The notes under the pieces were generated by a model. It was not told where the DNA came from. It saw nothing but the letters and a program-made list of their open reading frames with translations, and made no database searches. Below, in pieces: positions 23,623-33,300 of a stretch of 52,218 bases of DNA. Origin of the DNA: Bacillus mycoides (GTDB taxonomy: Bacteria; Bacillota; Bacilli; Bacillales; Bacillaceae_G); contig NZ_CP036134.1 of NCBI RefSeq assembly GCF_018742245.1, positions 1 through 52,218 of the forward strand, written 5' to 3'. A program made the position numbers and the translations under genes. Within the stretch, counting starts at the first letter, position 1. Every line of letters begins with the position of its first letter.

Positions 23623-24063
23623 ATGGCATTTTTATTAAATCATCTTTACAAATTTGACATCGACTTAGGAAAAGGATCAGCTACACCTAAATGGACACGC
23701 ATTGCTCGCGGTATTTCTTCTTTAGACCCTGATAACAATGAAGAGTCTGAAGAGAATGCTTATTTCGACGGAGGCGGAGCCTCTGAGCGTGATGTTATCG
23801 GATTCATGATGTCTTACGGATTTGAAGGCCACCGTGACTATAAGGACGAAGCTCAAAACTACATTATGCGATTGGCTAACCAAACAGGTGAAGCCCGTAA
23901 GATTCCATTCCGTGTAACTGAGCCTGATGGAGGAATATTTGAAGGTCGAGCTACTATTTCTGACATTAAAGTTCCAGGTGGTGACGCTGTGTCTAAAGGT
24001 GAGATTGAGTTCACTATCTCGTTTGACGGCGTCCCTGAGTACACTGAGCCAGTTGCTCCTTAA
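23623..24063 (+). CDS. Major tail tube protein
   Basis: 146 residues with KWTRIARGISSLDPDNNEE, DGGGASERDVIGFMMSYGFEGHRDY and KGEIEFTISFDG, the signature of the short A118-type tail tube protein. GGAGG ribosome site. It builds the tail tube. Confidence 0.88.
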   Translation: MAFLLNHLYKFDIDLGKGSATPKWTRIARGISSLDPDNNEESEENAYFDGGGASERDVIGFMMSYGFEGHRDYKDEAQNYIMRLANQTGEARKIPFRVTEPDGGIFEGRATISDIKVPGGDAVSKGEIEFTISFDGVPEYTEPVAP

Positions 24064-24230
24064 GGTAGATATGGCTAAGTAGTAAGCATATGAGACGGCT
24101 AGGGAGCAGTATTCTCTAGTCCCTCATTTATCAATAATGACTAACATATTGCATTTAAATGTATTCGAATATCTTTAAATCAGTCTCGACGGAGATAATA
24201 CAAAACCAACTTAAAAGGAGATTACCAATT
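24064..24230. other. Intergenic stretch in the tail operon
   Basis: No gene supported. A GGGA...TCCC inverted repeat at about 24100-24126 could be a weak hairpin without a T run. The open frame entering the next gene from 24159 has no ribosome site of its own. Confidence 0.4.
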
Positions 24231-24656
24231 ATGACAAACGAAATGAACGCTGTATCAAACGTATTACAATTTAATTTCGATAAAACTTACAAGGAAATCG
24301 ACGTTGCAGGTAAGCTTTACCGTGTAGCTTTTGATGATGATTCAATGCTTCAATATCAAGTGTCATTTAAAGCGTATGAAGTTAAAGTACAAGAAGCTCA
24401 GAAGCTAGTACCAGACGTACAGGAGGCAACTGTGGAGCAACTTAAAGAGATGGCTGAGAAGCAGAAGGAACTAATGAGAGATGCTATCGAGATCTTCTTA
24501 GGTGCTGACACTTTCGAGGAACTTTATGATAAAGCTGGACGCTCTAGCATGAACTTAGTAGGCCTAATCGATTACATGATGGACCTGGTACAAGATGAGT
24601 TACAGAAGAGTGCAGGCAAAGTAAACAACAAGTATTTAGCTAATATCAAGAAGTAA
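24231..24656 (+). CDS. Tail assembly chaperone, first protein
   Basis: 141 residues from ATG 24231 with AAAAGGAG upstream. Acidic and helical, with FNFDKTYKEIDVAGKLYRV and a C-terminal SMNLVGLIDYMMDLVQDELQ, as in tail assembly chaperones next to tape measure genes. The companion lies just downstream; no clear frameshift site joins the two. Confidence 0.8.
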   Translation: MTNEMNAVSNVLQFNFDKTYKEIDVAGKLYRVAFDDDSMLQYQVSFKAYEVKVQEAQKLVPDVQEATVEQLKEMAEKQKELMRDAIEIFLGADTFEELYDKAGRSSMNLVGLIDYMMDLVQDELQKSAGKVNNKYLANIKK

Positions 24657-24675
24657 TAACAAAGGGTGCTGACAT

Positions 24676-25410
24676 ATGGATAAGTCATTATTCAGTCTCA
24701 CAGAAAGAAGTTACGATGTTGTCTACTTTGGAGGGGTAGCTGTAGAACTTAACCTCTCTTTTGATAATATCCTGCTTATGTTCCAATTATTTGATGATGC
24801 TACTGTAAGAGAAAACCAAAAGCCAATCACCGCTCTGCATATGCTTGTAGTAGAAAACTCCCTGCTAGCCCAACTAGATACTACTCAGAAGATGGATCTA
24901 CTTAAACTCATATTCCGAGAGAAACTTAATGTTGAATTAGAAAAGGACGGCAAGAAAGGTGAATTAGAAAGCAATCAATTGCATACAGACAGCTCCCCAG
25001 GTGGAGAAGACAAGGATGAGGAATCTTCCAGTGTTCCTGTAGTGGACTTCACTATTGACGCTGAGAGAATATACTCATCCTTTCTTTATGACTATCGGAT
25101 TGATTTGATTGAACAGCAAGGAAAACTCTTATGGAATCAATTTATAGCACTCTTCAATAACCTTTCTGATGATACTCAAATGAAAATAGCAATCAAGCAT
25201 AGAACTAGCGAGATTCCTAAGAAGACAAAGGAAAATGCTGATGAAGTGAAACACGCTAGGAAGATGAAGGAGCACTATGAGTTGCCGCAAGCTAAAGCGC
25301 AACGTGAAGCGCAACAACTTAAAGAATTCCAACAACAGCAGGAAGCACGTAAGAGAGCTATACGAGAAATGGGACTTGCACAGAAAGCAAATGCATCCGA
25401 GCAAGAATAG
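24676..25410 (+). CDS. Tail assembly chaperone, second protein (Gp15 family)
   Basis: 244 residues. MDKSLFSLTERSYDVVYFGG and VELNLSFDNILLMFQLFDD, then YDYRIDLIEQQGKLLWNQF, identify the bacteriophage Gp15 family. The C-terminal third is a charged coiled coil with Gln repeats. It likely coats the tape measure protein during assembly. Confidence 0.85.
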   Translation: MDKSLFSLTERSYDVVYFGGVAVELNLSFDNILLMFQLFDDATVRENQKPITALHMLVVENSLLAQLDTTQKMDLLKLIFREKLNVELEKDGKKGELESNQLHTDSSPGGEDKDEESSSVPVVDFTIDAERIYSSFLYDYRIDLIEQQGKLLWNQFIALFNNLSDDTQMKIAIKHRTSEIPKKTKENADEVKHARKMKEHYELPQAKAQREAQQLKEFQQQQEARKRAIREMGLAQKANASEQE

Positions 25411-25516
25411 AAGCTCGCATAGAGCATTCTGAGTTTTTTTATAGGGTTTGTAATGCTTGCATCTGTACGGATGAGGAGTGCCCTCTAAAAAATAAAACAA
25501 AGGAAGTAAATACGCT

Positions 25517-28500
25517 ATGGCTGATGGACAAGTTCAGATACAAACCAGGCTCGATAGTTCGAATATTAGAAGAGACGTCGAGCAAACCAATAGAGAATTA
25601 AGCCGAGTAGGTTCTAATATGGGAAGTACTGCGCGGGAAATGCGTAATACTTTCGGAAGTGAATTTACTCAGATGAATAGAGATATTGCTAGAGGCTATA
25701 CTCAAGTGTCACAAGCTCATATGGACATGATGAATGAAATGAAAAACGCCTCTCGCCAACAAAAAGCAGGTATGCAAGCTGTGCGAGAGGCTCAGATAGA
25801 GGCTCAATATGGATTCTTCCAATTAGGACAACAGACAGGAAACTACACAGGTAGCGTCAATGAGTTAATCTCACAAGCTAACTCTTATGGGAAAGCTATG
25901 AAGTCAGCTAATGACCAAGCCATGAATAGTAACCGCATGTATATGCAATCAATGTTGCAAACTATAGGGGCTATGAATAATATGTCCTCTATGGCTTCTC
26001 GTGTGCAAAACAATCTAACTGTAATGAATAACCCTCTATATAGTACGGCTAGGCTTGCCTTACATGCTACAGACGCTCTAGACAGGTTAGCACGTAGCGG
26101 ATCACCTCAACAGTTAGCCCTTGAATTCTTAGGAGCTAATGCTTCTGTAAAGCAATATAATGACTTCATCCGAGATTTAAATGCTAAGATGATGCACATG
26201 CCTATAGTGTTTGGACTCGCTACAGCAGGCGCTGTTAAGTTCTACGGAGCTCTACATGGATCTGTAATGAAAGAGAATACGCAATACGCTGAAGCATTCA
26301 ACAACATGTTAGAAAAGCTTGCTAAGGCGTTTGAGCCTATGAGACAAGCCTTTGCTGCGGTTATGATTCCTATGTATAACTTCATAGCAAAGATTGCTGA
26401 AATGGTCATAGCCTTCAATGAGGCTCATCCTACGATAGCAAAATTCATTCAAGGTATGCTGATGATAGTCCCTGCTTTAATGGTAGTTATGACACCATTA
26501 GCTTTAGGGATAGGCTACTTTAAAGGGCTGAGAGCAATCCTCTTTGCGCTACGACCTATCATGATGCCTATCATTACAATGTTTGCTACTATGAGCGCCC
26601 CTGTATGGATTCTAGCGGCAGCTATATCAGGACTCGTAGTAGGTTTCACCCATTTCTATAAAACTAGTGAGACATTTAGAAACGCCGTTAACGGTTGTAT
26701 AGAAGCCATTAAAAACTTTGGCACAAACATGCTCAACTTAGGTAAATTCTTCTTAGGTGTAATTGCTGACGGAGATACAATGAATGACTGGTTCACTCAT
26801 CTGCCCGAGAGTTGGCAAGGAGTTGCTGAAGCGATTGGGCAAGTGTTAGCAAAGATAAGTAACAGTATCACTGGACTATTCCCTGTAATTACACAGTTTG
26901 GTCAGAATCTATTAAACCTAGGTCGATTCTTTGTAGGTGTTGCTTTAGATGGAGATACAATGAATGACTGGTTTACTCATCTACCTGCGACATGGCAACC
27001 AGTAGCAGAGTCGATTGGCGGAATAATTGCTACTATGAGTAACGCTATTACTGGGGCTTTTCCCGTGATAACTCAGTTCGGTCAGAATCTAGCAAACCTA
27101 AGTAAATTCTTTCTAGGTGTCATATTAGACGGTGACTTGATGAATGACTGGTTTACGCACTTACCCGCTTCATGGCAACCAGTAGCGGACTTCATGGGTA
27201 GCATTATCCTTAATATGGTTACATCTATTAAGACATCAATTTTAAGTTTAGTAGAGGCATTCAAGTTAGCATTAGGTGGAGACACTTCTCAACTAGGTCA
27301 GATTTTCATGACAATCATGCCTACATTGATTTCTTTACTTTTAGGCGGGTTACCTGCATTACTAATCACTGCAGCACGTTTCCTTCCTACGATAGTAGAG
27401 GGAATGAATACGATGTTGCCAATTCTGACTAGCTCAATTACCAACATAATAACTTCAACGGTAACGCTAATCACTACGTATCTCCCTGAATTCCTCAACA
27501 AAGGAATCGAAATTTTGACTAAGGTAATAGAGGGGATCGTGCAGGTCCTACCTCAAATAGTGACTACAATCGTAAATGTGGTCACTACGATGATAAATTC
27601 ATGGGTAAATACGGTTGGTGTCCTGCTACCTCTAGTGCTAGACGCAGGAATAAAAATCCTAATGGCAGTAATTGACGGAATTGTAAAAAGTTTACCTGCG
27701 ATTATTGATGCGTGTATCAAGGTAATAAATAAATTAGTCGAATCTTTAGTGTCGCTTCTGCCCAAAATTATTGATGCAGGAATAAAAATCCTAATGGCGC
27801 TGATAGATGGAATTATAAAAGTATTACCCCAACTAATACAGACAGCTATACTTCTGATTACTAAACTTTGCGATATGATACTACAGAATCTCCCTAAGCT
27901 ACTTGATGCAGGGATGAAAATTTTAATGGAGCTCATTAAGGGAATTATAAAAATTTTACCTGATCTGATAAATGCGGGGATAAAAATCATAATAGAGCTA
28001 GTGAGAATTTTGATAGATAACCTGCCGAAAATTTGGCAGGCGGGGATGAAAATCCTACAAGAGCTGATTAAAGGTATTATTCAGATCTTACCTCAGCTGA
28101 TCTCTACCGCGCTAAAACTTATCGTTGAAATAGTAAGGGTTTTAATCTCTAATTTACCTCAGATTTGGAGAGCCGGGATGCAGATTCTCGCAGAACTGAT
28201 TAAAGGTATCTTATCATTAATAGGACAGCTTCTATCAACCATCACAGGTAAAGTAATTGGCGGGATAACTAAATGTTTCTCAGATGCAGGAAACTGGCTT
28301 GTAAACGCAGGTAAAAATATTATTCAAGGTTTAATTAATGGTATCACTGGAATGGTTGGAAAAGCCGTTTCTGCTGTAAAAAAGGTCGGTTCTAGTATTA
28401 AAGATGGAATTGCTGACTTCTTTGATATCCACTCACCTTCTCGCTTAATGTATGGTATGGGGGAGTTCGTAACTGAAGGACTTGCTAACGGTATCGTATC

Positions 28501-28873
28501 CCTTAGTAGTTATGCTGTTAAGGAGACTGAGAGAATGGCAAACGCTATTATTGGAGCTTTTGATGAATTAGGAGAGGATATTGCCTTAGGTGATTTCATA
28601 ACTGGTTCAATGCCTGATATTGCAAGCCTTACAAGTGGATCTATCAAACTACCTCCAATCATGAAGCAAGCAACTGTAACTGGAGTGGAAACAGTTGTAA
28701 CTAAAAAGAACGTTTCACAGGATAGCACAGGAGCAGGATCTACAGGGGATACTTATATCGTAATGGATAAAAAGATTGTCGGTGAAGTATTAGCACAACC
28801 TGTCGAAACAACAAATAACAGACGAAAACAACGTCTAGCACAATTTAAACCAACTGTAACACCTTCATTCTAA
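25517..28873 (+). CDS. Tail tape measure protein
   Basis: 1118 residues; sets tail length. Seen in order: N-terminal coiled coil (about 1-130), hydrophobic segments near 320-370, three 60-residue repeats built on GDxMNDWFTHLPxSWQPVA with an exact 180-bp period (26781, 26961, 27141), five to six repeats of about 44 residues built on AGIKILMxLIDGIIKVLP, then HSPSRLMYGMGEFVTEGLANGI near the C-terminus, a common tape measure ending. AAGGAAG ribosome site. Confidence 0.93.
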   Translation: MADGQVQIQTRLDSSNIRRDVEQTNRELSRVGSNMGSTAREMRNTFGSEFTQMNRDIARGYTQVSQAHMDMMNEMKNASRQQKAGMQAVREAQIEAQYGFFQLGQQTGNYTGSVNELISQANSYGKAMKSANDQAMNSNRMYMQSMLQTIGAMNNMSSMASRVQNNLTVMNNPLYSTARLALHATDALDRLARSGSPQQLALEFLGANASVKQYNDFIRDLNAKMMHMPIVFGLATAGAVKFYGALHGSVMKENTQYAEAFNNMLEKLAKAFEPMRQAFAAVMIPMYNFIAKIAEMVIAFNEAHPTIAKFIQGMLMIVPALMVVMTPLALGIGYFKGLRAILFALRPIMMPIITMFATMSAPVWILAAAISGLVVGFTHFYKTSETFRNAVNGCIEAIKNFGTNMLNLGKFFLGVIADGDTMNDWFTHLPESWQGVAEAIGQVLAKISNSITGLFPVITQFGQNLLNLGRFFVGVALDGDTMNDWFTHLPATWQPVAESIGGIIATMSNAITGAFPVITQFGQNLANLSKFFLGVILDGDLMNDWFTHLPASWQPVADFMGSIILNMVTSIKTSILSLVEAFKLALGGDTSQLGQIFMTIMPTLISLLLGGLPALLITAARFLPTIVEGMNTMLPILTSSITNIITSTVTLITTYLPEFLNKGIEILTKVIEGIVQVLPQIVTTIVNVVTTMINSWVNTVGVLLPLVLDAGIKILMAVIDGIVKSLPAIIDACIKVINKLVESLVSLLPKIIDAGIKILMALIDGIIKVLPQLIQTAILLITKLCDMILQNLPKLLDAGMKILMELIKGIIKILPDLINAGIKIIIELVRILIDNLPKIWQAGMKILQELIKGIIQILPQLISTALKLIVEIVRVLISNLPQIWRAGMQILAELIKGILSLIGQLLSTITGKVIGGITKCFSDAGNWLVNAGKNIIQGLINGITGMVGKAVSAVKKVGSSIKDGIADFFDIHSPSRLMYGMGEFVTEGLANGIVSLSSYAVKETERMANAIIGAFDELGEDIALGDFITGSMPDIASLTSGSIKLPPIMKQATVTGVETVVTKKNVSQDSTGAGSTGDTYIVMDKKIVGEVLAQPVETTNNRRKQRLAQFKPTVTPSF
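26701..27200 (+). repeat. Three 180-bp repeats in the tape measure gene
   Basis: TGAATGACTGGTT starts at 26781, 26961 and 27141, exactly 180 bp apart, within longer repeats encoding NxGxFFxGV...GDTMNDWFTHLP. Gain or loss of units would change tail length. Confidence 0.8.
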
Positions 28874-28890
28874 TGAGTGGAGGTGTTTTT
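28858..28890 (+). terminator. Terminator over the tape measure stop codon
   Basis: AACACCT pairs with AGGTGTT (28858-28864 with 28881-28887), with TCATT/AATGA inside, followed by TTTTT. It probably lowers expression of the downstream fibre genes. Confidence 0.7.
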
Positions 28891-28915
28891 ATATGCACTG
28901 AAAGGAGAGAAATAC

Positions 28916-30370
28916 ATGTCAGGAAGTTTTTCATTTAATGGAATACGTAAAGACTACATCTTTATTCTAATGGGATTCAGCCGTCCGGCATGGTCTCCTG
29001 TTGAAAGAGAACTATTAAATGTCCCAGGAATGCCTGGAGCACATCTTATACAAACAAATACAAACGTAAGGGAAATAGAAGTCCCTGTAATTTTAAAAGC
29101 CACTGATCAGTCTGCTATGCAGAAGGTGAAAGAAGACCTTGCAAAGTGGCTCGTACATGGTGAAGCTAAAGAGCTTATCTTTGATGATGAGAAAGATAGG
29201 GTATACATGGCGGTTATCAATGATAGCGCAGAGCTTGATGAGTTAGTATTCCGAGGTAAGGGGACAATTAAGTTTATCTGCCCGATGCCGTACAAGTTGG
29301 GACTGCCGCAAGAGTATGAGATGAGTATCACGAATTCAAACTTGAGTGCTAAATTCGACAATAAAGGGACAGTCCACTCAGAACCAGTCATAGAGATTGA
29401 CGTATTGAAAGAGACGCCTTACATCGATGTATGGAACAAAGATAGATATTTTCGTATCGGTTACCCTACTGAGATTCAAACTAAAGTAGTCAAGAAAGAA
29501 GATCGAGTTATCTTTGATGAATGTAATACAGTAGTGCCCTGGACTAAAGAGACAGGCACTATAGGTGGATATACTGCTGCGGGGGATATGGAAGTAAGAG
29601 AAGGCTCATACTTCGCTACCAAGCTATATGGAGACGGTACAGGTTATCACGGTCCTATCTATTCAAGACCAATCCCAGGAGGTCCTCTCATCGACTTTAA
29701 AGCAGATATGAAGGTAGAACTATTCTCATCTTACTTTAATCAGGTAGGAAAGGTAGTCCTGCTCATGTTAGCGGATGATAACTCAGTAATAGCAGAGATA
29801 AATATGAATGATATGTTTCCTTCTCACGTTATGACAAAAGCGAATGCTGTTATAGGTGGATCTAAAGTGATGGCTGATACTACAGGCTATTACTCTACTA
29901 CATTCAATGACTTTTACGGGCATATATCAGTAGCTCGTAGAGGGAAAACTTGGAGCGTTTACTTTGCTAAGTATGATGGGGCTAATGGAGTAGATGGGAC
30001 TTCTCTAGTTAACTACTGGACGGATGAGGATGACAGTAATCCAGCTACCAAGAAGCCAGTAACTAAAGTAGCAATAGCTTTTCTTAAATATGAAAGCGAA
30101 TATACAATCATGACTTTGAGAATTAACGAGCTGAGCGTGTGGAAGCTCTACAGCCTAAACATAGATGAAACGCCTTACATTGTAGATGCAGGTGACAAAG
30201 TAGTTATCGATACAGCTAATTCACTTGTAAGCATCAATGGAAGAAGTGCGATGCCTTATAAGGATCTATTTAGTGAATATCCCACAGTAGATGAAGGAGC
30301 AAATGAAATAATTGTCCGTCCTGCTTCAGTGGGAAGGGCTAAACTAAAATATAGAGAGAGGTATCTATAA
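28916..30370 (+). CDS. Distal tail protein (Dit)
   Basis: 484 residues from ATG 28916, which has GAAAGGAGAG upstream; an earlier ATG at 28877 lacks a site. GSFSFNGIRKDYIFILMGFSRPAW is the Dit N-terminal (Siphovirus tail component) signature; FICPMPYKLGLPQEY closes the first domain. A large inserted domain of about 250 residues (from about 200) looks beta-rich and may bind carbohydrate. Confidence 0.87.
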   Translation: MSGSFSFNGIRKDYIFILMGFSRPAWSPVERELLNVPGMPGAHLIQTNTNVREIEVPVILKATDQSAMQKVKEDLAKWLVHGEAKELIFDDEKDRVYMAVINDSAELDELVFRGKGTIKFICPMPYKLGLPQEYEMSITNSNLSAKFDNKGTVHSEPVIEIDVLKETPYIDVWNKDRYFRIGYPTEIQTKVVKKEDRVIFDECNTVVPWTKETGTIGGYTAAGDMEVREGSYFATKLYGDGTGYHGPIYSRPIPGGPLIDFKADMKVELFSSYFNQVGKVVLLMLADDNSVIAEINMNDMFPSHVMTKANAVIGGSKVMADTTGYYSTTFNDFYGHISVARRGKTWSVYFAKYDGANGVDGTSLVNYWTDEDDSNPATKKPVTKVAIAFLKYESEYTIMTLRINELSVWKLYSLNIDETPYIVDAGDKVVIDTANSLVSINGRSAMPYKDLFSEYPTVDEGANEIIVRPASVGRAKLKYRERYL

Positions 30371-30373
30371 GGC

Positions 30374-33300
30374 ATGAGAAAACCAAGTGGCGAATTACAC
30401 ATAGTAGATTATAAAACACAGCAAATTATTGCGTCATTGAAGCCTAGTGAATACGTAGAGGACATACGCCATTGGGAGTTACAAAACAACGTTGATACTT
30501 TAGATGTAACTATTCTGGAAACGTCAAAGTTTGCACCTTATATGCAGCAGCAAAACTTAATCCTAAAAGAAACACGCCCAGGCGTAATTATCCCTTATGT
30601 GATTACCGAGACAGATAAAGACTCAACAGATAAAACTCTAAAGGTATTCGCTTCTGGTGAGTGGATTCTAATGGATGCAGATGACTTTATCAAACCTCAA
30701 AAGTTTGAATCTAGGACTCCTGAGCAATATATTGACTTTGCTACTAAGAACACTGATTGGGAGCGAGGCATTGTAGAGGTAACTGGTAAACGTACAATGA
30801 CAGCTAAAGAGTTTGTTTCTCCTCTTGGTTTAATTTCACAACTACCTGGACTATTTGAGAAGAAGGGTGAGTTACGCTACAGAGTGGAAATCAGAGGCGC
30901 TAATACTATTAAGCGTAAAGTGGACTTCATTGAGCGTAGAGGCAGAGATAATGGCAAAGAGGTCACTGTAGGTAAAGACCTTAACCGTATCCGCCGTACA
31001 GAAAACTCTGAAGCTATTATCACTGCATTGATTCCCTACGTTATGGGAGAAAATGAGGATGGCTCTGAGAAGATTATTACTATTGAGTCCGTCAACAATG
31101 GAGTACCTTATATTGTAGATGAAGACGCGTATCAACGTTGGAACCGTAACGGGAAGCATCGTTTTGGATTCTACACTCCAGAGACTGACAACAAGGATAT
31201 GACTCCTGCACGACTGTTACAGCTTGGTAAGACAGAAATCAAAAAGCGTATTGATACCATAGTTAGTTATGAAGTGGACGCTGTTGATATCTCACGTATC
31301 CCGGGATTTGAGCATGAAGCAGTAAATGAAGGTGATACTATCCGTATTAAAGATATCACTTTAACGCCTCCATTATACTTAGAAGCTCGTGTAATCGCAG
31401 GAGATGAGTCTTTCAAGGATAACAGAGCTACTAAGTATAAATTCGGTAACTATAGAGAGATTGTAGATCCTAATGCAGAGCTACGTCGTCTATATCAACG
31501 TATTCTATCTAGCTTAGGGGATAAGGTCCCAAAAGAGCTATTCGATGAGCTTGCTAACCGTGTAGGTAATACGGAGTTAACTTCTGAGGAAGCTAAGAAA
31601 GCAGCAGAGAAAGCAGAGAAAGAAAGTCAAACAGCTAAGGACTTAGCGGAAGCTACAGCTGATTATGTAGAACAAAATACAGCAAATGTTATTGAACAAC
31701 CAACAGCACCTACAGAGGGATTGAAAGACGGTAAAACTATTTGGGTGGACAATTCGGACCCGAACAATAGAGTTATGAAACTGTGGAAAGATGGGAATTG
31801 GGTAAGAATTACTCCTGATACGAAACCTCTTGAAGAAGCAGCTCGTGATTTACAAGATGCTGTATCAAAAGCAGAGCAAGACATTAACAAATTAAAACAA
31901 GAGGTTATAGAAATACCTGATGTTGTCTTTAAAGATGGACGTTTCACAGATATGAAATTGACTGTAGAGCAAACAGAGGAAGCTTTAACTCAAAAAGCTG
32001 AGAAAACAGAAATAAATCAATTAAGCGATGGCTTAACAGAGGTTAAACAAACGGTGAACACTGTAAAGCAAACTTCCGAGGAAAACACAGCTACAATTAC
32101 AAAAATAGAGGGTTCTATCAATAATGAGAACCACCTATATGATTCTTCTGCTGACCATGTGCTCCCTAAGTTTATCATCGGTAATGATCCAGTATCTAGC
32201 CACTTCCACCAAGCTACTCACACATTTGAAAATGACTATACAACAATGGTATGTACAAACAACCAAGATTCCTTTTTCCAAATTGGTGACTACTTACAAA
32301 ATGACCTGAGAGGCTTTGATGTACTGAAAGATATTACTATTTCAGCAGACTTATCAGCAGAGACTTCTACAGTAGAGATAGTTGTATTTCAATATGTGAG
32401 CGGTCAATGGACAGCGCCCACACGTAAGTTTGTAGAGACAGTTTACGACTGGAGAAGATTGTCATATACATTCCAGTTAGATGTAAAATGCAAAGCCTGG
32501 ATGTTTCGCATCAGATTCCCACAAGGAGCAGAGTCAGACGGAAAGAAAATATGGTTTAGAAACTTAAAAGTAGAAAAAGGCTCATTTGCTACTCCTTGGA
32601 GCAATATCCAAATATCTCAACAAGAAATAACTAAGAAAACGAATGAGATTAAGCAAACAGTAGATGAGAATACTCAGAAGATTACTAGTGTTGAGACTAA
32701 AGTTAGCAACATCAATGACAACGTAACAAACTTAATGATTCAATCAGGGACATTTGAGGGTGCATTAACTAGACCCGATAGGACTAATCGTTGGTGGTTA
32801 AAGAATGATACAGCAGTACGAATTGCAGAAGATACTTTCATGAGTAACCGTGTAGCAGAAACTCAGAGCGCGTGGCAAGGCATCGCCTATAACTTCGCAG
32901 ATTTAGTGCGACGTAAAGTAGTTAAAACAGGAGATATTCTTAACTATTCAATTTACACTCGTATTAAGGGATTGCCTAGCGGCGAGAAGCGCCATAGTTT
33001 CTACTTCACTGGGAGTAAGACCGGTACAGAAATGGTTCCTGTAACTTCCGAGTGGAGTCGATCAAGTGTATCATTTGAGGTAACAGCTAATATGATGAAC
33101 ATTGAAGGGTGGAACACTGAAGACTGGCTACGTGTCGAGATATGGGAAGGCTTAGCAGGTGACCAATGGTATCAACAAGCATCTCCACAGATTACCGTTG
33201 GGGATAAAGTCTACACTTGGAGGGCTGCTCCTGAAGATACAAACCACGCTATTCAGAAGACTAACGAGATTAAACAAACGGTAGATGAGAATATTGCTAC

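Noticed and set aside
24159..24230. N-terminal extension of the tail chaperone frame
   Set aside because: No ribosome site at 24159; ATG 24231 has AAAAGGAG and the normal family start.
24676..25410. A programmed frameshift joining the two tail chaperone genes
   Set aside because: The second gene has its own start 20 bases after the first stop and no slippery site was seen.
27553..27990. Long minus-strand frame opposite the tape measure gene
   Set aside because: It results from repeated hydrophobic codons in the tape measure repeats; no start signals.
26701..28200. Repeats in the tape measure gene as a CRISPR-like or mobile element
   Set aside because: They are in-frame protein repeats (180 and about 132 bp) with no spacers.
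32124..32309. Open frame inside the tail fibre gene on the same strand
   Set aside because: Out-of-frame shadow of a long, well-supported gene; no ribosome site.
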